A DNA stretch of 64,000 nt from Setoptus koraiensis (lineage: Eukaryota > Arthropoda), in contig CM106585.1 in assembly GCA_048013815.1 (NCBI GenBank), positions 24,157,963 through 24,221,962 on the forward strand. The letters run 5' to 3'. Numbering within the stretch: the stretch's first letter is position 1; each line of letters opens with the position of its first letter. A program made the position numbers and the translations under genes. The notes below the pieces were generated by a model. That model ran no database searches, was not told the origin of the DNA, and worked only from the letters and a program-made list of their open reading frames with translations. Shown piece by piece: positions 1 through 12,218 of this stretch.

Positions 1-27
1 AATAGAATATAAGCATATAGCACTCAC

Positions 28-1384
28 CTTGATAGAAAAGATTCAAACTCTTCCTGTTGGTCGTCCAAACTCAACTCCAAATCTAAATAGGGACCATACT
101 CGTTGTTACTTTCTACATTTTCATCACGGCCGACACCTGTTGCTGGCACGTTCGCACTGTTGTTGTTGTTGCTGTTGATGTTCGATTTAACACCACTGTT
201 CACTGAGTAACCATTAACACTCGAATGGTACCTGTACATTTGGAGAGTGCAATCTTCAAGCTGTCGATTCATTCGTTTTCATTTGTTTTTCATAGTCGTA
301 TAGTTTGTTGTTCGTGTTGTTATTGTTGACATTAGATACAACCAATATGAGCACAATGCAGATATACAAAGAAACAGATAGTGAAAAGAGTTGGTTAGTT
401 GCATCATAAACATTATTGATTTGCGCTCAACGATTTGCCGCTGGCCTCAGTTGCTGGTTGATGGCAACAACAGCAAGTATCAATAAATTAAGATTAAGTA
501 TTAGCAAGTATTGATTAACAATTTCAACAACAATCATTTAAGACAACAACAATCATACACATGATTGTTGACACGATATCATGATGCAAGTATAGCTACT
601 TTGACCACACATTAAGGTAGGTACAATGTAAAATCAGATATCAATATGCCCGATATTCAATACAATCATATATCTAATCGGGGGATGAAGCGTCACACAA
701 CACGAGAACAGACGGAGAAAGACGGAAAAGAAAAGACTTACGCGATGTGGAGCACGCAATTGACGATGAAGGGCGCCCAATTGACTTTGCAATGGCACGT
801 CAGAACGAAATGTGAATGTTGTTGGTCTAGTTGGCTCAGGAAAGTTGCTTATCGCTTGAAAGGGGTCGCGATCGTCAAGATATTGAGCGCGACACTTAAA
901 TATGTGCAAACTGTTGCTACTTGATGACGCCGCTGACTCGTCTTGTCGAGCTGCCATTTCCGACTTTCCGGTGCCATTAATTCCGGTATTAATTTCGGTG
1001 TTAGTGGCAGTCGCAAAAGTTGTCGCTGGCAGTGGTGTTGTTTTTGTTGTCGCTGTTGCTGTTATTGTTGTGGCAGTTGTTTCGCAAATTCTTGATTTTT
1101 TTGCATTTGATTCGGGAATTGATTTATTAGGCAGCGAGGACAATGTTAGCAAGTTGATATCGCTCACACGTTGACTGGCTGCTGCATTTGATTGCACCAT
1201 TGGCACTGGCCTACTATTAATTAACCTATTACCACTACTGACAGTGAAGTTGGTGGTGGTGGTGGTGGTGGTGGTGGTGGTGGTGCTGTTCTTGTGGCTG
1301 CTGCTCTGGCATAGAGATCTATTTGAACAATTGGACAGTGCTGATGGTAAAGCACTTTTATTTGATATTACTGTCACCTGTTGC

Positions 1385-1421
<37 letters not shown>

Positions 1422-1686
1422 CAATGTTTGTCTTTGTGGTTGATAAGCCATGATTGTGACTATGATTGTGATGGGCAAAATTGATCACTTTAATAGTTGT
1501 GGCTTTAGATGACAGTATTTGCTGCTTTTTCTTGTTCTGTTGCTGTTCAGCTATTGCTGTTGCACAATTAACCGGCTGACAATTAATTCTTTTCACTGTT
1601 ACCGATTGCCCATTGTCTGATTGCTGCTGCTGCGACTGCTTCATGTAGCCACCACCCAGTGGGGCCCGTTGAGCCATCGAGGCCAT
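28..1686 (-). CDS. Fhos: FHOD-type formin, N-terminal part (gene runs off the left edge)
   Basis: Two coding exons are visible: 742-1686 (ATG at 1686, in-frame TGA five codons upstream; donor GTAAGT after CGC) and 28-260 (acceptor CAG, donor GTGAGT). Both splice in phase 0. The joined protein contains QYLDDRDPFQAISNFPEP, PLQSQLGALHRQLRAPHR, LEDCTLQ and YLDLELSLDDQQEEFESFL. These match, in order, the N-terminal GTPase-binding domain of FHOD1/FHOD3 (QYLEDTDPF...FPEP, VHRLLGAP, LEDCALQ, YYLDTELSLEEQ). FHOD formins nucleate and bundle actin and act in muscle and stress fibres; the FH1, FH2 and DAD parts must lie beyond position 1. Ahead of the domain sit about 260 residues of Q-, T- and S-rich sequence with long poly-Q and poly-T runs. 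An Asn/Ser-rich insert of about 40 residues splits LEDCTLQ from YLDLELS. The intron 261-741 holds nothing else I can recognise. Confidence 0.85.
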
Positions 1687-3250
1687 CGAGTTGGTAATTC
1701 AAGACAATGCAACAGTGCGACTAATAATTGTTTGACACAGTGCTTGCGATCAAAATAAAACAAACACAGCAAACGTAAACGACAGTATTCAAGCCAATCT
1801 GACATATGATCTGACGAGTTTGTTCCTCGAGCGACACTTGATCTTTATTCTATTTTTTGTTTTTGTGTCGATTAGTGACACCTGTCTGCGATTGTGATGC
1901 ACTTGTCAAGTTGAGATAAATAATAAATAATAAAATCAATTGTCAATTATTGACTATTGACTATGATTTGATTACATCAGGATGATGCGATTGTGCGATG
2001 ATGACGATGTTAGCTGATGAGCACACTCTTCATTAGTGCAAATAATTAAAGTGATGTAATGCTCTATCTATATTAATGCTGTTGTCAATGTAATTTTAAC
2101 TTGCTGACGCAATATGTAATGTAATGTGATGCAATGCAATGTTGCGTCCTGGTTGTGTGATGCACTCGAGTCAACGCCAGAATCTCAACTGACAGGTGTA
2201 TGTTTGTCGGCGGCTAGACAACAGCAGGCAACAACAACAACAACAACCTGTCGTTGTTGTTCACTGGATGCAAGCCGTAAGTTACGCAAGGTACAAGTTT
2301 AACGCGCATGCGTCGGCAACTGGCTAATGTTGTTGGTCACGGCTAATCTGTTTGGTTAGCCAATGCTGGCCAGTGGTTTGTAAACAAATGTGGGACTGGC
2401 CAGTTGTTGGCCAGCTAGCTTGTTGCCGCGAACAGCCGCGAAGTCAGCTGTTTTAGCAACGAGGCTTGTGCAACTCTCACACACATGTATATTGTCAGGA
2501 CATAGCCGGCCTGACCAGTCGGTTAGTGACACCATCAAACAATGACAATTGACCCAAACATTGATCATTATCACTGGCACTATCATCAAGCAGCCAATCA
2601 ATCGCTCACATTATCTGCTCTGTCATATATCAACCCGATATTTACTAGATCAAAGAGCAATCGTTTGAGGCCACTAAGTCGCGGGGGCTCCTTTCGAATC
2701 ACCGAGAATCGCCTGGAAAGGTGGCAATGATAATACATTATTTCAAATGTTGGATTGCCACTCGGGGCCAAGTTGAACACTTGAAGATCAATGGACAAAA
2801 AGTCGGCCTAGTTGCGTTACATCACGCAAAACAGCCACCATCAATTGAGCTGACAAGGTAAATTAGCTAAACATATTTACGGAGCATTCAGCAAATCTGA
2901 GCACATTACGCATGTATTTTCTGGCATGATCATAATTCATGTAATAACTAGACAGGCTGCACAATTGGATCCTGGTGCCTCGGAAATCATATATTATTAT
3001 ATTATGTAGTATGTAGTATATGTGACTTTCATCGTCCAAAGTGTACGCGCTTGTGGAGCGCAATATGCAGCAGATTCAAGAACAAATGACAAGATTCAAG
3101 AACAAGCATGGAGAATCGAACAAAGCCGCACAATAGACACTGGGATATGCTGTTCACAGTATCATGAGATTATATTGGATAAAGAGACAACTTGAACTCA
3201 TAAGGCACACTAAGAAGCCAGCGACAAAATAACAGCCCAGAGAGACTTAC
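1687..3250. other. Non-coding stretch between two candidate Fhos first exons
   Basis: No convincing exon. AT-rich unique sequence with short CAA/GTT runs. It presumably holds the promoter and 5' UTR of the 742-1686 exon and intron sequence of the upstream exon. The short reading frames here overlap each other on opposite strands and show no family resemblance. Confidence 0.5.
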
Positions 3251-3922
3251 CAGTTTGGCCATTAATTGCGACTTGACTTGTATCAAATGACCATCATTAG
3301 TTGCATGTGGCATTGTTGATATTTCATTAGCTTTTGCCGGTGCCGTTGCAGTTGCTAATCTTGGTCGTTTCACTGTTGTCTTTTTGCTGCTGTTGTTGTC
3401 AGAATTTTTGCTTGTTGTTGCTGCTGTGTCCGCATCGTTGCCACTATCTAATTCATCTGAGGCATCATCAGAAGAATTAGCAGCATGGCTATTTGTTGCA
3501 ATACATTTTTTGCCAGTATTTATATTATTGTTATTAATCTTTTTGCTGTTTTCATCTCTATTTGTTGAACTTATGCTCCTGCTACTAGTTGTGCTGCTGC
3601 TGCTGCTATTATTATTACTACCACTGGTCTCGTCCAGCAATTTTTGTCTGTTGATTGTACTCTCGTTTTTGGTTATTACCGTGCTCCGACTGGCGTTGCT
3701 ATAGCAATCGTCATCGTCGTCATCGTCATCATCATCATTGTTGTTATCGCCATTATAATTATCATCGTCGCAATTGTTGTAGTTGTTGTTGTTGCCGGTA
3801 TGGTGAGATTGGCGGTCGCGCTCATCATAACCATTGTCATCGTAACGACAGCGATCATCTTCATTGTTAGGTAATGATTCAATTGGCACTGAATCAGTGC
3901 TCAACATACTTGCAATGGTCAT
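3251..3922 (-). CDS. Acidic, Asp/Asn/Ser-rich first coding exon; possible alternative Fhos N-terminus
   Basis: The ATG at 3922 has an in-frame TAA eight codons upstream. The frame runs 224 codons to a strong donor, AAA CTG|GTAAGTCTC, ending in phase 0. The protein is low-complexity: a poly-Asp run (about residues 63-72) in an N/D-rich segment, then S/T/N-rich sequence, a basic patch KKTTVKRPRL and a more ordered end (HLIQVKSQLMAKL). No known domain. It lies upstream of the Fhos exons on the same strand, and its phase would allow splicing to the Fhos exon at 260 or to an exon I cannot see. It could instead be the start of a separate gene. The coding nature is supported by the long open frame ending at a consensus donor; the partner exon is unknown. 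Confidence 0.5.
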
Positions 3923-6350
3923 CTTGTTGTCGTGCGTTATTTATAATGTTAACTTGATGATTATCACTTCTCGCACTTTATCTCACTATGAGTTATAACA
4001 TTGAGATGATGATCAAATCAACAACAAATATTTCGTGTGCGCGAGTGAGTGTTGTAACTACAAACACTTTAAACCAATTTTAATTTTTCTTTGACACACA
4101 AGAACAAAGAAGAGGAACAAACAAATTCTTGTAATGTAATGTGCTGGTAATTTGTTGTAATGTGTTGTTATTCGTGTATGTGTGTTTGTTTCTCTCTGAC
4201 AAACAAAAACTTCCTATTCAATCCAATCCAATGCAGTCCAATTTAATCTAACCTAACTTTGCGCTCTTTTCGTCCATGTTACTGCCGCTATAAACGCGCT
4301 GGCTCACCTCATCTCATCTTGTTTTTCTGATATAAATTGAGATTAAGCGCATCACTTGAAATATTTGACTCTTAAACTGCGTGTGCACCGACTACTAAGC
4401 TACTCCAATCGCACGTAAATAAACATCAAGTATTCTGATTATTATGATGCTGACTAGAGTTCTCTCGCCTCAGCTCAAACAGCCGCGCTAATGGATAAAA
4501 TAATGGCAATAGCACGAGGTCGTCCCCATCGAGCAAAGTCAAAGTTGAGTTTGCAGCATCAGCCTCGATGCTGTGACTGATGCCGCTGAACTGGCTGGTT
4601 GAACATGTGTATATAGTCAATATAGTCGATATATCTTGCAAACGCAATGCGATATGTAACCGTAGAGACGGGGAGACAGGGACAGACAGCAGTAGAGAGT
4701 GATGAAGAATGGAGGCCCAACTAGGAAGTGAATAGCGTCATGGCGCAAAGCCAAATATCTTGCCCTCTCTGTCTCGCTGAGCTTACTGACTCAACCTCAT
4801 AAATATACCGCAATAATGCTATGTAAAAATAACTGATTTAGCAATAGTTCACCGAGCGACAACAATATCTATGCACCACAACTAAACTCAACTATATAAT
4901 ACACAATATGACTGAGTTTAAATTGTGATTGCATCAACAATAAACGCTGCCGATCATCATTGTGATAACGTTTGCAAACATCATGTGAGTCCCTTGATCT
5001 ATGTGCAATCATAGCGTTTGGTCCATTCTATGCGTCGGCTCTCTTCCACTCATGGGTTTGTTATACTGAGGCCAACGCCATCCTTGGCTCACAGCCAAGG
5101 TGGCTGAACTAGACTATGAAGTGTAAACAAAATGTTTGATAATTTGACGCGTTACAGGAAGAAAAATCAGCAGCGAAGTACAATACGAGCGAAAGGAAAA
5201 ATTAAAGGAAGCGTCAAATCAACAAGAACAATATTCAATATGCATGATTAATAAAAATAAACTAGAGGGCTGACACTCAAATAGACCAATTAACACTTGT
5301 ACGGACATGTTGCAAAAATAAAACTCATTTCAACTCAATTCGGTTCCTCAATCCTCTTAGTGTTTCCCTTTTAAATTCCCGTAGTGTGCGACAGAAAGAG
5401 GGAGGAGGCAACCCCGCTACTACAACTGGGATTCGCTATCCTTCCAGTTTTTTTATATTCTTTGAATTTTTCTGGGTAGCTTGTCTCAGCCAAACGATGA
5501 CCGATCGTCAAATTAACACCATCCATCCAAAGCGTAATTTCATGCGTATGAGCGAACGCATGGCCGAGGTGCATTCTTTCTCTATTTCATCTATTATATT
5601 CTTATCCATCCTATCGGTGACAATAAACAGTAAAGACAAAAAAAGAGATATGACGGTCGATAATGTATGTCGAGTGTAGTTTGGAAGTAAATGTCGAGAT
5701 GTTAATGCTGTGGAGGATCAAGATCTTGAATTTTATCAGATGCAAGAATTCTTGGATAAAACGATCGATATCGATATAATATTAGATGTTAAGCCATTGT
5801 GCAACACGTGTTTTGGGTCACATGGCCCCCGAGAAAATACAGCATAGTATCAAATAAAAAAATCTCATTACATACGTGACGCACTTCTCTATTTCAGATA
5901 GAAAGTCAAATGATGAGAGACCACATGTATCAAACAATAAAACTCACTCTCACTCAACAGAACCCATCGATTTTTCACTTTTGAATAACTCAATTAAATT
6001 CACGAATTTCATTTCCACTGAATTGAAAGGCTTGGAGTTAGACTTGACTGAATAGGACGGTTAGGACTCAAGGCCGAAATGCTCCATCTTTCGGCAAAGG
6101 TGGCCAAGATACAAGATATCTGTGGATTTATAGTGAATTCTTTGATAAACTAGTTCAGGCAAGGTTTTAAATAGCGACCCCATCTATTTCTTTGATACTT
6201 TACTGCCGAATAGTGCATACATCTTTAAATTACATTCCTAAGAACGCTAAGGCGAGCTGCAGGAGTTACTTGACTAGGAAACAGCCGGTTAGATTTTGCC
6301 ACTTGTTCTTCTTGTACACCCTCGATGATCCAATAAGAGATGTCAACTCA
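3923..6350. other. Non-coding intergenic region with a short perfect hairpin
   Basis: No supported gene. It holds the 5' flank of the acidic exon and the 3' flank of Tmem63. At 5082-5100 an 8-bp perfect stem (CCTTGGCT / AGCCAAGG) encloses a 3-nt loop. The rest is unique AT-rich sequence. Confidence 0.45.
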
Positions 6351-9300
6351 CTACCTATATTCAGTCCCTCTATTGCTAGTATCTAAAGGTTCTAATTCTT
6401 TGATATCACTATTTTCCTCGGAATAATGTATCTTGATTTCAATACCGCCCAAATCACATATATCATCTGAGAGACCTGAGTCTGATCCATTTGTTTCTAC
6501 CATTGCCTTAGTAACACCTTCAGATTTTCTGCTGTGACTCGTTTTTGGTGTTTGCAAATGATTGTTGTTCTGATTTTGGTCCACACTGTGACCTTGACGC
6601 TGATTCGAGTTGGTTGCCACTTGATTTGGGTCCAAATTGTATCGAGTTAAATTGTACAATACGGGCGGTAAATAAGAGCAAGCACAATATTCACGCCTGG
6701 ATTCGGGCTGTTTACGGGTGGCTCTGTAAGTTAGATGATTTATATTTCTGAATATGTAGAAGAAAAAATGTCCTGAAAATACCAATAATGAAACCAAGAA
6801 TACAAATAAAGCCAATCCAAACACTCGACTGTAACCCGTTCGTACCAACGTTACGGTGAATATCTGCGCTTGCATCATGAGTAGAGCGATATGGACGAAT
6901 ATAATCGCAGTCGAATGTATCTTGCTATTGATTTTGCTGGGATTGTATACATAATACATGTTGTAACGATCAATCATATGTTTGATCAGCATGTAGATCA
7001 GCCCCGCCACTGATATCAGAGGACAGGAGAGACTATAGGTTACAACCATGGCAAATATTAGTAAAAATCTTGGATATCTAATGCCAATGGCAAAGTCCCA
7101 GACAACGTATCGACTTGCTGTGTTGCATTCCGCTTGAGAGCGAGCCGTTAGCATGTACCACAGATATATCAGAAGCTCAGGTAATCTCAGAAGTTCCTAC
7201 AAATTTTATGGAAAAAGATTGTTTTTTAGAATAAAGGGTCAATCAAGCAAAATCATCCAGAATAATAGTCAATCTTAATGTAGTTTCAACCGAACTTACC
7301 ATTATGTTTCCTAAGAATGCATACTGTATAGTGTAATTCACGAAGAAAGCTCCAAGTTTCACAGGAAATAGACAATTCCAAGGGAAGTCGCCTTTGGTAG
7401 CTATCATCAGAAAAAAAGCCTTAAGACTGAAAGAAAAAGAATGTATCAGAGAATTTGCTCGATTCTTAAGTCACTTTTCAGATGGTTACTTGTCTCTTAC
7501 CTGGTGAGCCCCAATGAAGGCCACACTATAACCATCAATAAGAGAAATAGATATACTTTCCACATAATGGCATGATTCTTCGCAGATAGATTCATGTATG
7601 CAATTGATTGGCAAGCTAATGTCACTATAGCCGGTAAAGCTGACGAAGCGCACACCAGTATGAAAGGTGACACAAGGCCGGGGACCTTTGAGCCGATATC
7701 CGAGGGCAGCAAGAATTGGAGCCATTGGAATAATTGTGCTATCTTCAGTTGGTCACTAGCGTTTAAAATAACTGCCGGAGTTGATATAAACACAAATAGA
7801 ATTAATAATAATGAATTGACTAGTATACTGCGCAACCATTGCATACGTAAATTAACAGATATATCACACCAATTTATATCATTAGGGTAGGGCGCATAGG
7901 ATACCATCCATCGAGATATTTCGAGATCATCTGTTGTGGGTATATTTATAAGTCGAGTAAACCAAGTGGATATCTGAGTGAAAGTGTTTGCAAAAGGGCA
8001 AAAAGAGTATGCTTTCTCTTGTTGTTGACGAAGGTGCACGTAGGCTTCTTGAGCCATTTTTTCAGTTTGAAATGTTACAAAGAATGCTCCTGTAGGGTTC
8101 ATGATAGTTCGATTGAATTCTCCATTTATCTTTTGATGATATCTCGCCTCTTGTGTAGAGTAGTATTGGATTCCATCAACTTTCTGGCAGCATTCGCAAC
8201 ACGCGCACATGAATCCTAATTCACCAAATGATCTTGGTCTAATCTTGAGAAGTTTACCATTTGTTTCAGAATATTCCACACAATAACAGCGCGCGTTAAC
8301 CAAGTTGGTCATCTCATTTGTTAGTAAACTCAATGCCCTCACATCATAAACAGATTGCACTCCTTCGATGACGCAGTTAGGTATGGAATTTTGAAAATAT
8401 ATCGCAAGTAGTTCTTTGTTTCTTTTCTGTTTAGGCACTCTTCTGATCAATAAGGTTCGTCTGGTTATTTGCTCATCATCCATCTTGATTACTCTGGAAA
8501 ATCTATGCATCATAAATATTCCAATTAAACTTATAAATGTTGTTCCGATTACATGAACCCAATACAGTGGAGAGTTCTCTGGTAAATTAATTATTGTTGT
8601 GCGAGCATATCCCTGGGTTGAGTCGAATTCTCCTCCTTGCAAGTTAACAGGCAGCACAACGAAGATACTAAATATACTGAGTACAGCTAAAAAATAAATA
8701 ATATACTTTTGAAATAGTAAGTATTGTAAAGCATCATTCCCTCTACTCTTGAGTATATCAGCATCCCTAATGAGAAGTACATCCCTTAACCTATAACCAA
8801 CACCAACAAATGTAGCTTGAATATTACTTGGTATGCTGTTGAGGCCGTTATCGTTCGATGGCACATTAGTATCATTGAGGAAGACACCGTTGATAGAGGG
8901 CGAACTTCGAGACAGACTGATCACATCACCATGAGACGAGTCGTTAAGATTTTTCATCATAGGTGGCATAAGAACATTGATCTGGAGATCATGTTTGTGA
9001 TGAATCACTTGGCTGGTATCCCTGCTAATCATAGTCTTTGAAGCTAACTTTCTATCACCATAAATAGATTGAAGCCAACCTTTACTAGTTCTCTTTGATG
9101 TCAGATGCTTTCTATCCCAAGCAAGTCTACGCAGGATCACGAATATTGTTAGGAAAAACTGGGAAAGAAAAGATGATTAGATAATGACTCACTATAATTT
9201 CAAGGATGAGTTGATAGTAAACTGAACAGTTAGAACTTACTACAAACAATATGAGATTGTATATGACAGTCTCTGGAATAGCTTGCCAGCCGGCATCGAA

Positions 9301-9438
9301 AACAAATGTTGAGTTGGATATGTTTGGAATATTACATGTGCTGTTTTTCATCATAAAATCATTTTGTGGGTATGTCACAATGGATGAAAATATAGTTGAA
9401 TTTGTGTCATTGTTCTGCATTTTCAATCTAGACGCCAT
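6351..9438 (-). CDS. Tmem63: TMEM63 / CSC1-like mechanosensitive cation channel
   Basis: Four exons on the minus strand: 9241-9438 (ATG), 7501-9158, 7300-7426 and 6351-7196, joined by introns of 82, 74 and 103 bp with consensus GT-AG ends and matching phases. The product is 942 residues, longer than the roughly 800 of human TMEM63A-C. It has an Asn-rich extracellular N-terminus, a first membrane helix continued across the first intron (YNLILFV-FFLTIFVILRR), and a second helix near YIIYFLAVLSIFSIFVVLPV. A cytosolic RNA-binding-like domain follows (RTLLIRRVPKQ ... FVTFQTEKMAQEAY), then a multi-helix pore region including GAFFVNYTIQYAFLGNIM-ELLRLPEL, the family signature. Members are osmo- and stretch-gated cation channels of plasma membrane and lysosome. 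The C-terminal tail of about 90 residues is hydrophilic and Asn/Ser-rich, probably the source of the extra length. Confidence 0.95.
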
Positions 9439-11654
9439 TGTTACTGAATAATGTGGTCTAGGGTTGCTGAAAATTTGTTGTTATGATCAATCAATTAGTT
9501 TGAGTCCTTTATTGGCAGAAGCACTCGAAAGTGGCCAAAACTTATTTAAAATTGAATTATCGAGCACTGATTGACTAATTAGAGTGAATATGACCCGGCG
9601 AATAGTCCATAGGGCATTTATTATTGAATCATGAGATGATTGTAATACCGATTTATCTTCCCTTGGTTGAATATTGCTCAATGGTCCCTTTAAGTAAGAG
9701 TAAATGTAGATGTTTCATTGACAACGATTATTCAATTTCTCTACAACGATGATATTATCTGAATTATCTGAGCTTTTTGAATTAATATTAGTATTGCACC
9801 AATTGTACTTGTTACTTATTACCCGTTTAGTTGGTCAGTACATTTTGGGTTTCTGCCACCTACGCTAATATGAGTATTCGACGATGAATTCACAAGCTTA
9901 ATGTTATTATTATGTGACATATTTCTTCCGTTGATATAATGCTGAATATAATGATCATCTCATCAAGTACTACTGTATGGTATGATATTGACTACCAGCA
10001 TTGTTATAGTTGCCTACTATATTTAAATATTCATACATACAAAGTAGTGTTACGTGTCTTGTAATTCATGTAACATAAGATGATAGATTTGAAAATAAAA
10101 AGAAGTGAAATCTGCACACCAAGCCATCGTCAGTCATCGATATCTACAACTAAACATGGGAGAGACATAGATAACGCGAAATGACTTAATGCGCTGAATA
10201 ATAATTTGGCTAAACTTGATGTTGGCGGTGGTATGAGCTTACGAACAATGGCGCTCTCGTGTTATTGTGTGACTATGAATCATGAGGAAATACTATTGTT
10301 GATATCAATATAAGTAGCGCATATTGTCGACTAAATCATGATCGATATAGCTAGCTCGGGCTTGATGATGAATTTACAAATTATTATGTATTCTCATTGT
10401 GTGAAATCCATGTATAAATATAATAAAAAAATATTTAGAGAAAGTGCCGAGGTTGGTGGTTTTTCTATTGTTGTATGTACTTGTGTATACCACGAGACAA
10501 AGAAAGATAACTACCATTAGTTCGTTGTAAGATACCACCAAGATTGTGGTTGTTGTTTCTATTATCTTCGCCTATGAGCTAACATCTTATTACAGGTAAG
10601 TTGCAGGCGCCTGCATGCCAGGTATGTGTGTGTGATCATTAAGCATGCTAATGTTGTGTTATGAATGGCTGTTGTTTTAAGTGGCTGTTGCAATTATCGC
10701 TGCTTCAATACACAAGCTTGATATATGTAATTGCCCAACTGAAGGCTTGTTGTGTTTTCATAGTTTTATAAATTCACAGATGATTTTGCAGTCGCTAGTA
10801 ACTGGATTCTAGTTACAAGATAATGTGTGTTTGTCAACAGTCAACGGGTCGCCTATTTTGACACTCTATCTGACTAGATATTATTGTAGGGCCTGTGGTT
10901 GTCTTGGTAAGGTTGTTAATCAATCTCGTGGTAGTTATCAATCGGTACGAGTAATAATAATAATTAAGAAAATAATTGTTTGTCTTCCATTCCTCAGGAC
11001 CGCGAGAAAGAGTCTTGATTTAGATAAATGTACTGGTATACGGTATAGATACAGTAGACATGTATCAGACGGTATTGGACAATAATATTGGCAATACAGC
11101 CAGCTATGTAGCGTGAAGCAAACATACGCCCAAACACATGAATATCCACATCATCGATATCTGTGGCCACTATTGCAGCTCGATAAATGTTACATGAATA
11201 CTTACTTTATACCGCAGGATAGTATTCACGACTTGCTGCTCACTAGTGAGCATTCTTGTTGTCGTTCTTTCTCCCGCAATGACGCATACGCTTTTGCACT
11301 GGTACAGTAAAATCTCAGATAGTGCATTCTTCGACACGAGATTCTTCTACTGACCGTTCTTTTAACATGCCACTATCTTGTAAATGAGTCACAAAATGCA
11401 CACACGCATAAGGGCCATTTGAAGAATATAGTTCAATGCTCGCTCACAAGATGTCAGACAAGGTCCACATGACGACATTTGCGGTTTGTTGCACTTGTCT
11501 AGTCTAGAGTCTAGACACGGATCATTCCCAATCAGGTGTGATCTAAGAGTGTCCAATTCACACCCAGCACGCTGCATATATAATATATGTATATAAATTT
11601 AATATACATCGATATTATTCATAATAATTTATCAGATAAACATCATAGATCAAA
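9439..11654. other. Non-coding region between Tmem63 and Dpm3
   Basis: Tmem63 and Dpm3 are transcribed away from each other, so this 2.2 kb holds both promoters. TA-rich sequence with TATATAA-like motifs lies just before the Dpm3 start (about 11575-11610). I see no exon with both a good frame and splice sites. Confidence 0.5.
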
Positions 11655-11930
11655 ATGAAACGCTGGATGGCCATATTTATCGCCTTGATTGCACTGGGAT
11701 TTGCATGGTTGCAATTAATCAGCGGAAATATTTTAGTCTTAAGTGATGAAGAGCGCCTACACGCAATCCTAACACCATTTTACGTTATCATTTTACTTGG
11801 TATTTATGCAGCTTCATCTGTCCTATTCAAGGTTTACACATTCAATGAATGCCAGAGTGCCTATGAAGAATTGAAAAATCAAATAGATCTAGCAAAGTCG
11901 GATCTCAAGAGTCAAGGATTCAAGATATAA
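11655..11930 (+). CDS. Dpm3: Dolichol-phosphate mannosyltransferase subunit 3
   Basis: 91 residues, the same size as human DPM3 (92). Two hydrophobic helices (about residues 4-27 and 39-60) are followed by a hydrophilic C-terminus, FNECQSAYEELKNQIDLAKS, which aligns with human [20 protein letters not shown]; the protein ends GFKI where human ends GLRF. DPM3 is the ER-membrane anchor that holds catalytic DPM1 in the complex making dolichol-phosphate mannose for N-glycans, GPI anchors and O-mannosylation. Single exon. The start is chosen at the only ATG that gives the full family length. It is tail-to-tail with the AP-1 mu gene. Confidence 0.93.
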   Translation: MKRWMAIFIALIALGFAWLQLISGNILVLSDEERLHAILTPFYVIILLGIYAASSVLFKVYTFNECQSAYEELKNQIDLAKSDLKSQGFKI

Positions 11931-12042
11931 TATAAGATTGCCGGAATAGGCTGCCTCATATCTCTTTGTTTGTCTCGTCGTTAATATATATATATACATA
12001 TGTATAAATATCAAAACAACATCGAATTGGGAACCTTATATA

Positions 12043-12048
12043 AATAAA
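12043..12048 (+). terminator. Poly(A) signal of Dpm3
   Basis: AATAAA 113 nt after the Dpm3 stop codon, the first canonical signal downstream. Confidence 0.6.
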
Positions 12049-12055
12049 TTATAAA

Positions 12056-12058
<3 letters not shown>

Positions 12059-12094
<36 letters not shown>
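12059..12094. repeat. (AT)18 microsatellite between convergent genes
   Basis: Eighteen AT units, followed at about 12130-12180 by further imperfect TA-rich runs. It lies in the short tail-to-tail spacer of Dpm3 and AP-1 mu. Confidence 0.9.
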
Positions 12095-12097
<3 letters not shown>

Positions 12098-12218
12098 TGT
12101 CTATATACTAGTAAATGGACGCACAGGCTTTTTTATATATATCTATATTCTATATATATATATATAAATATATTTATATAATATGTGACTGACTGAATAA
12201 ATCAGTTATACTTGATCC

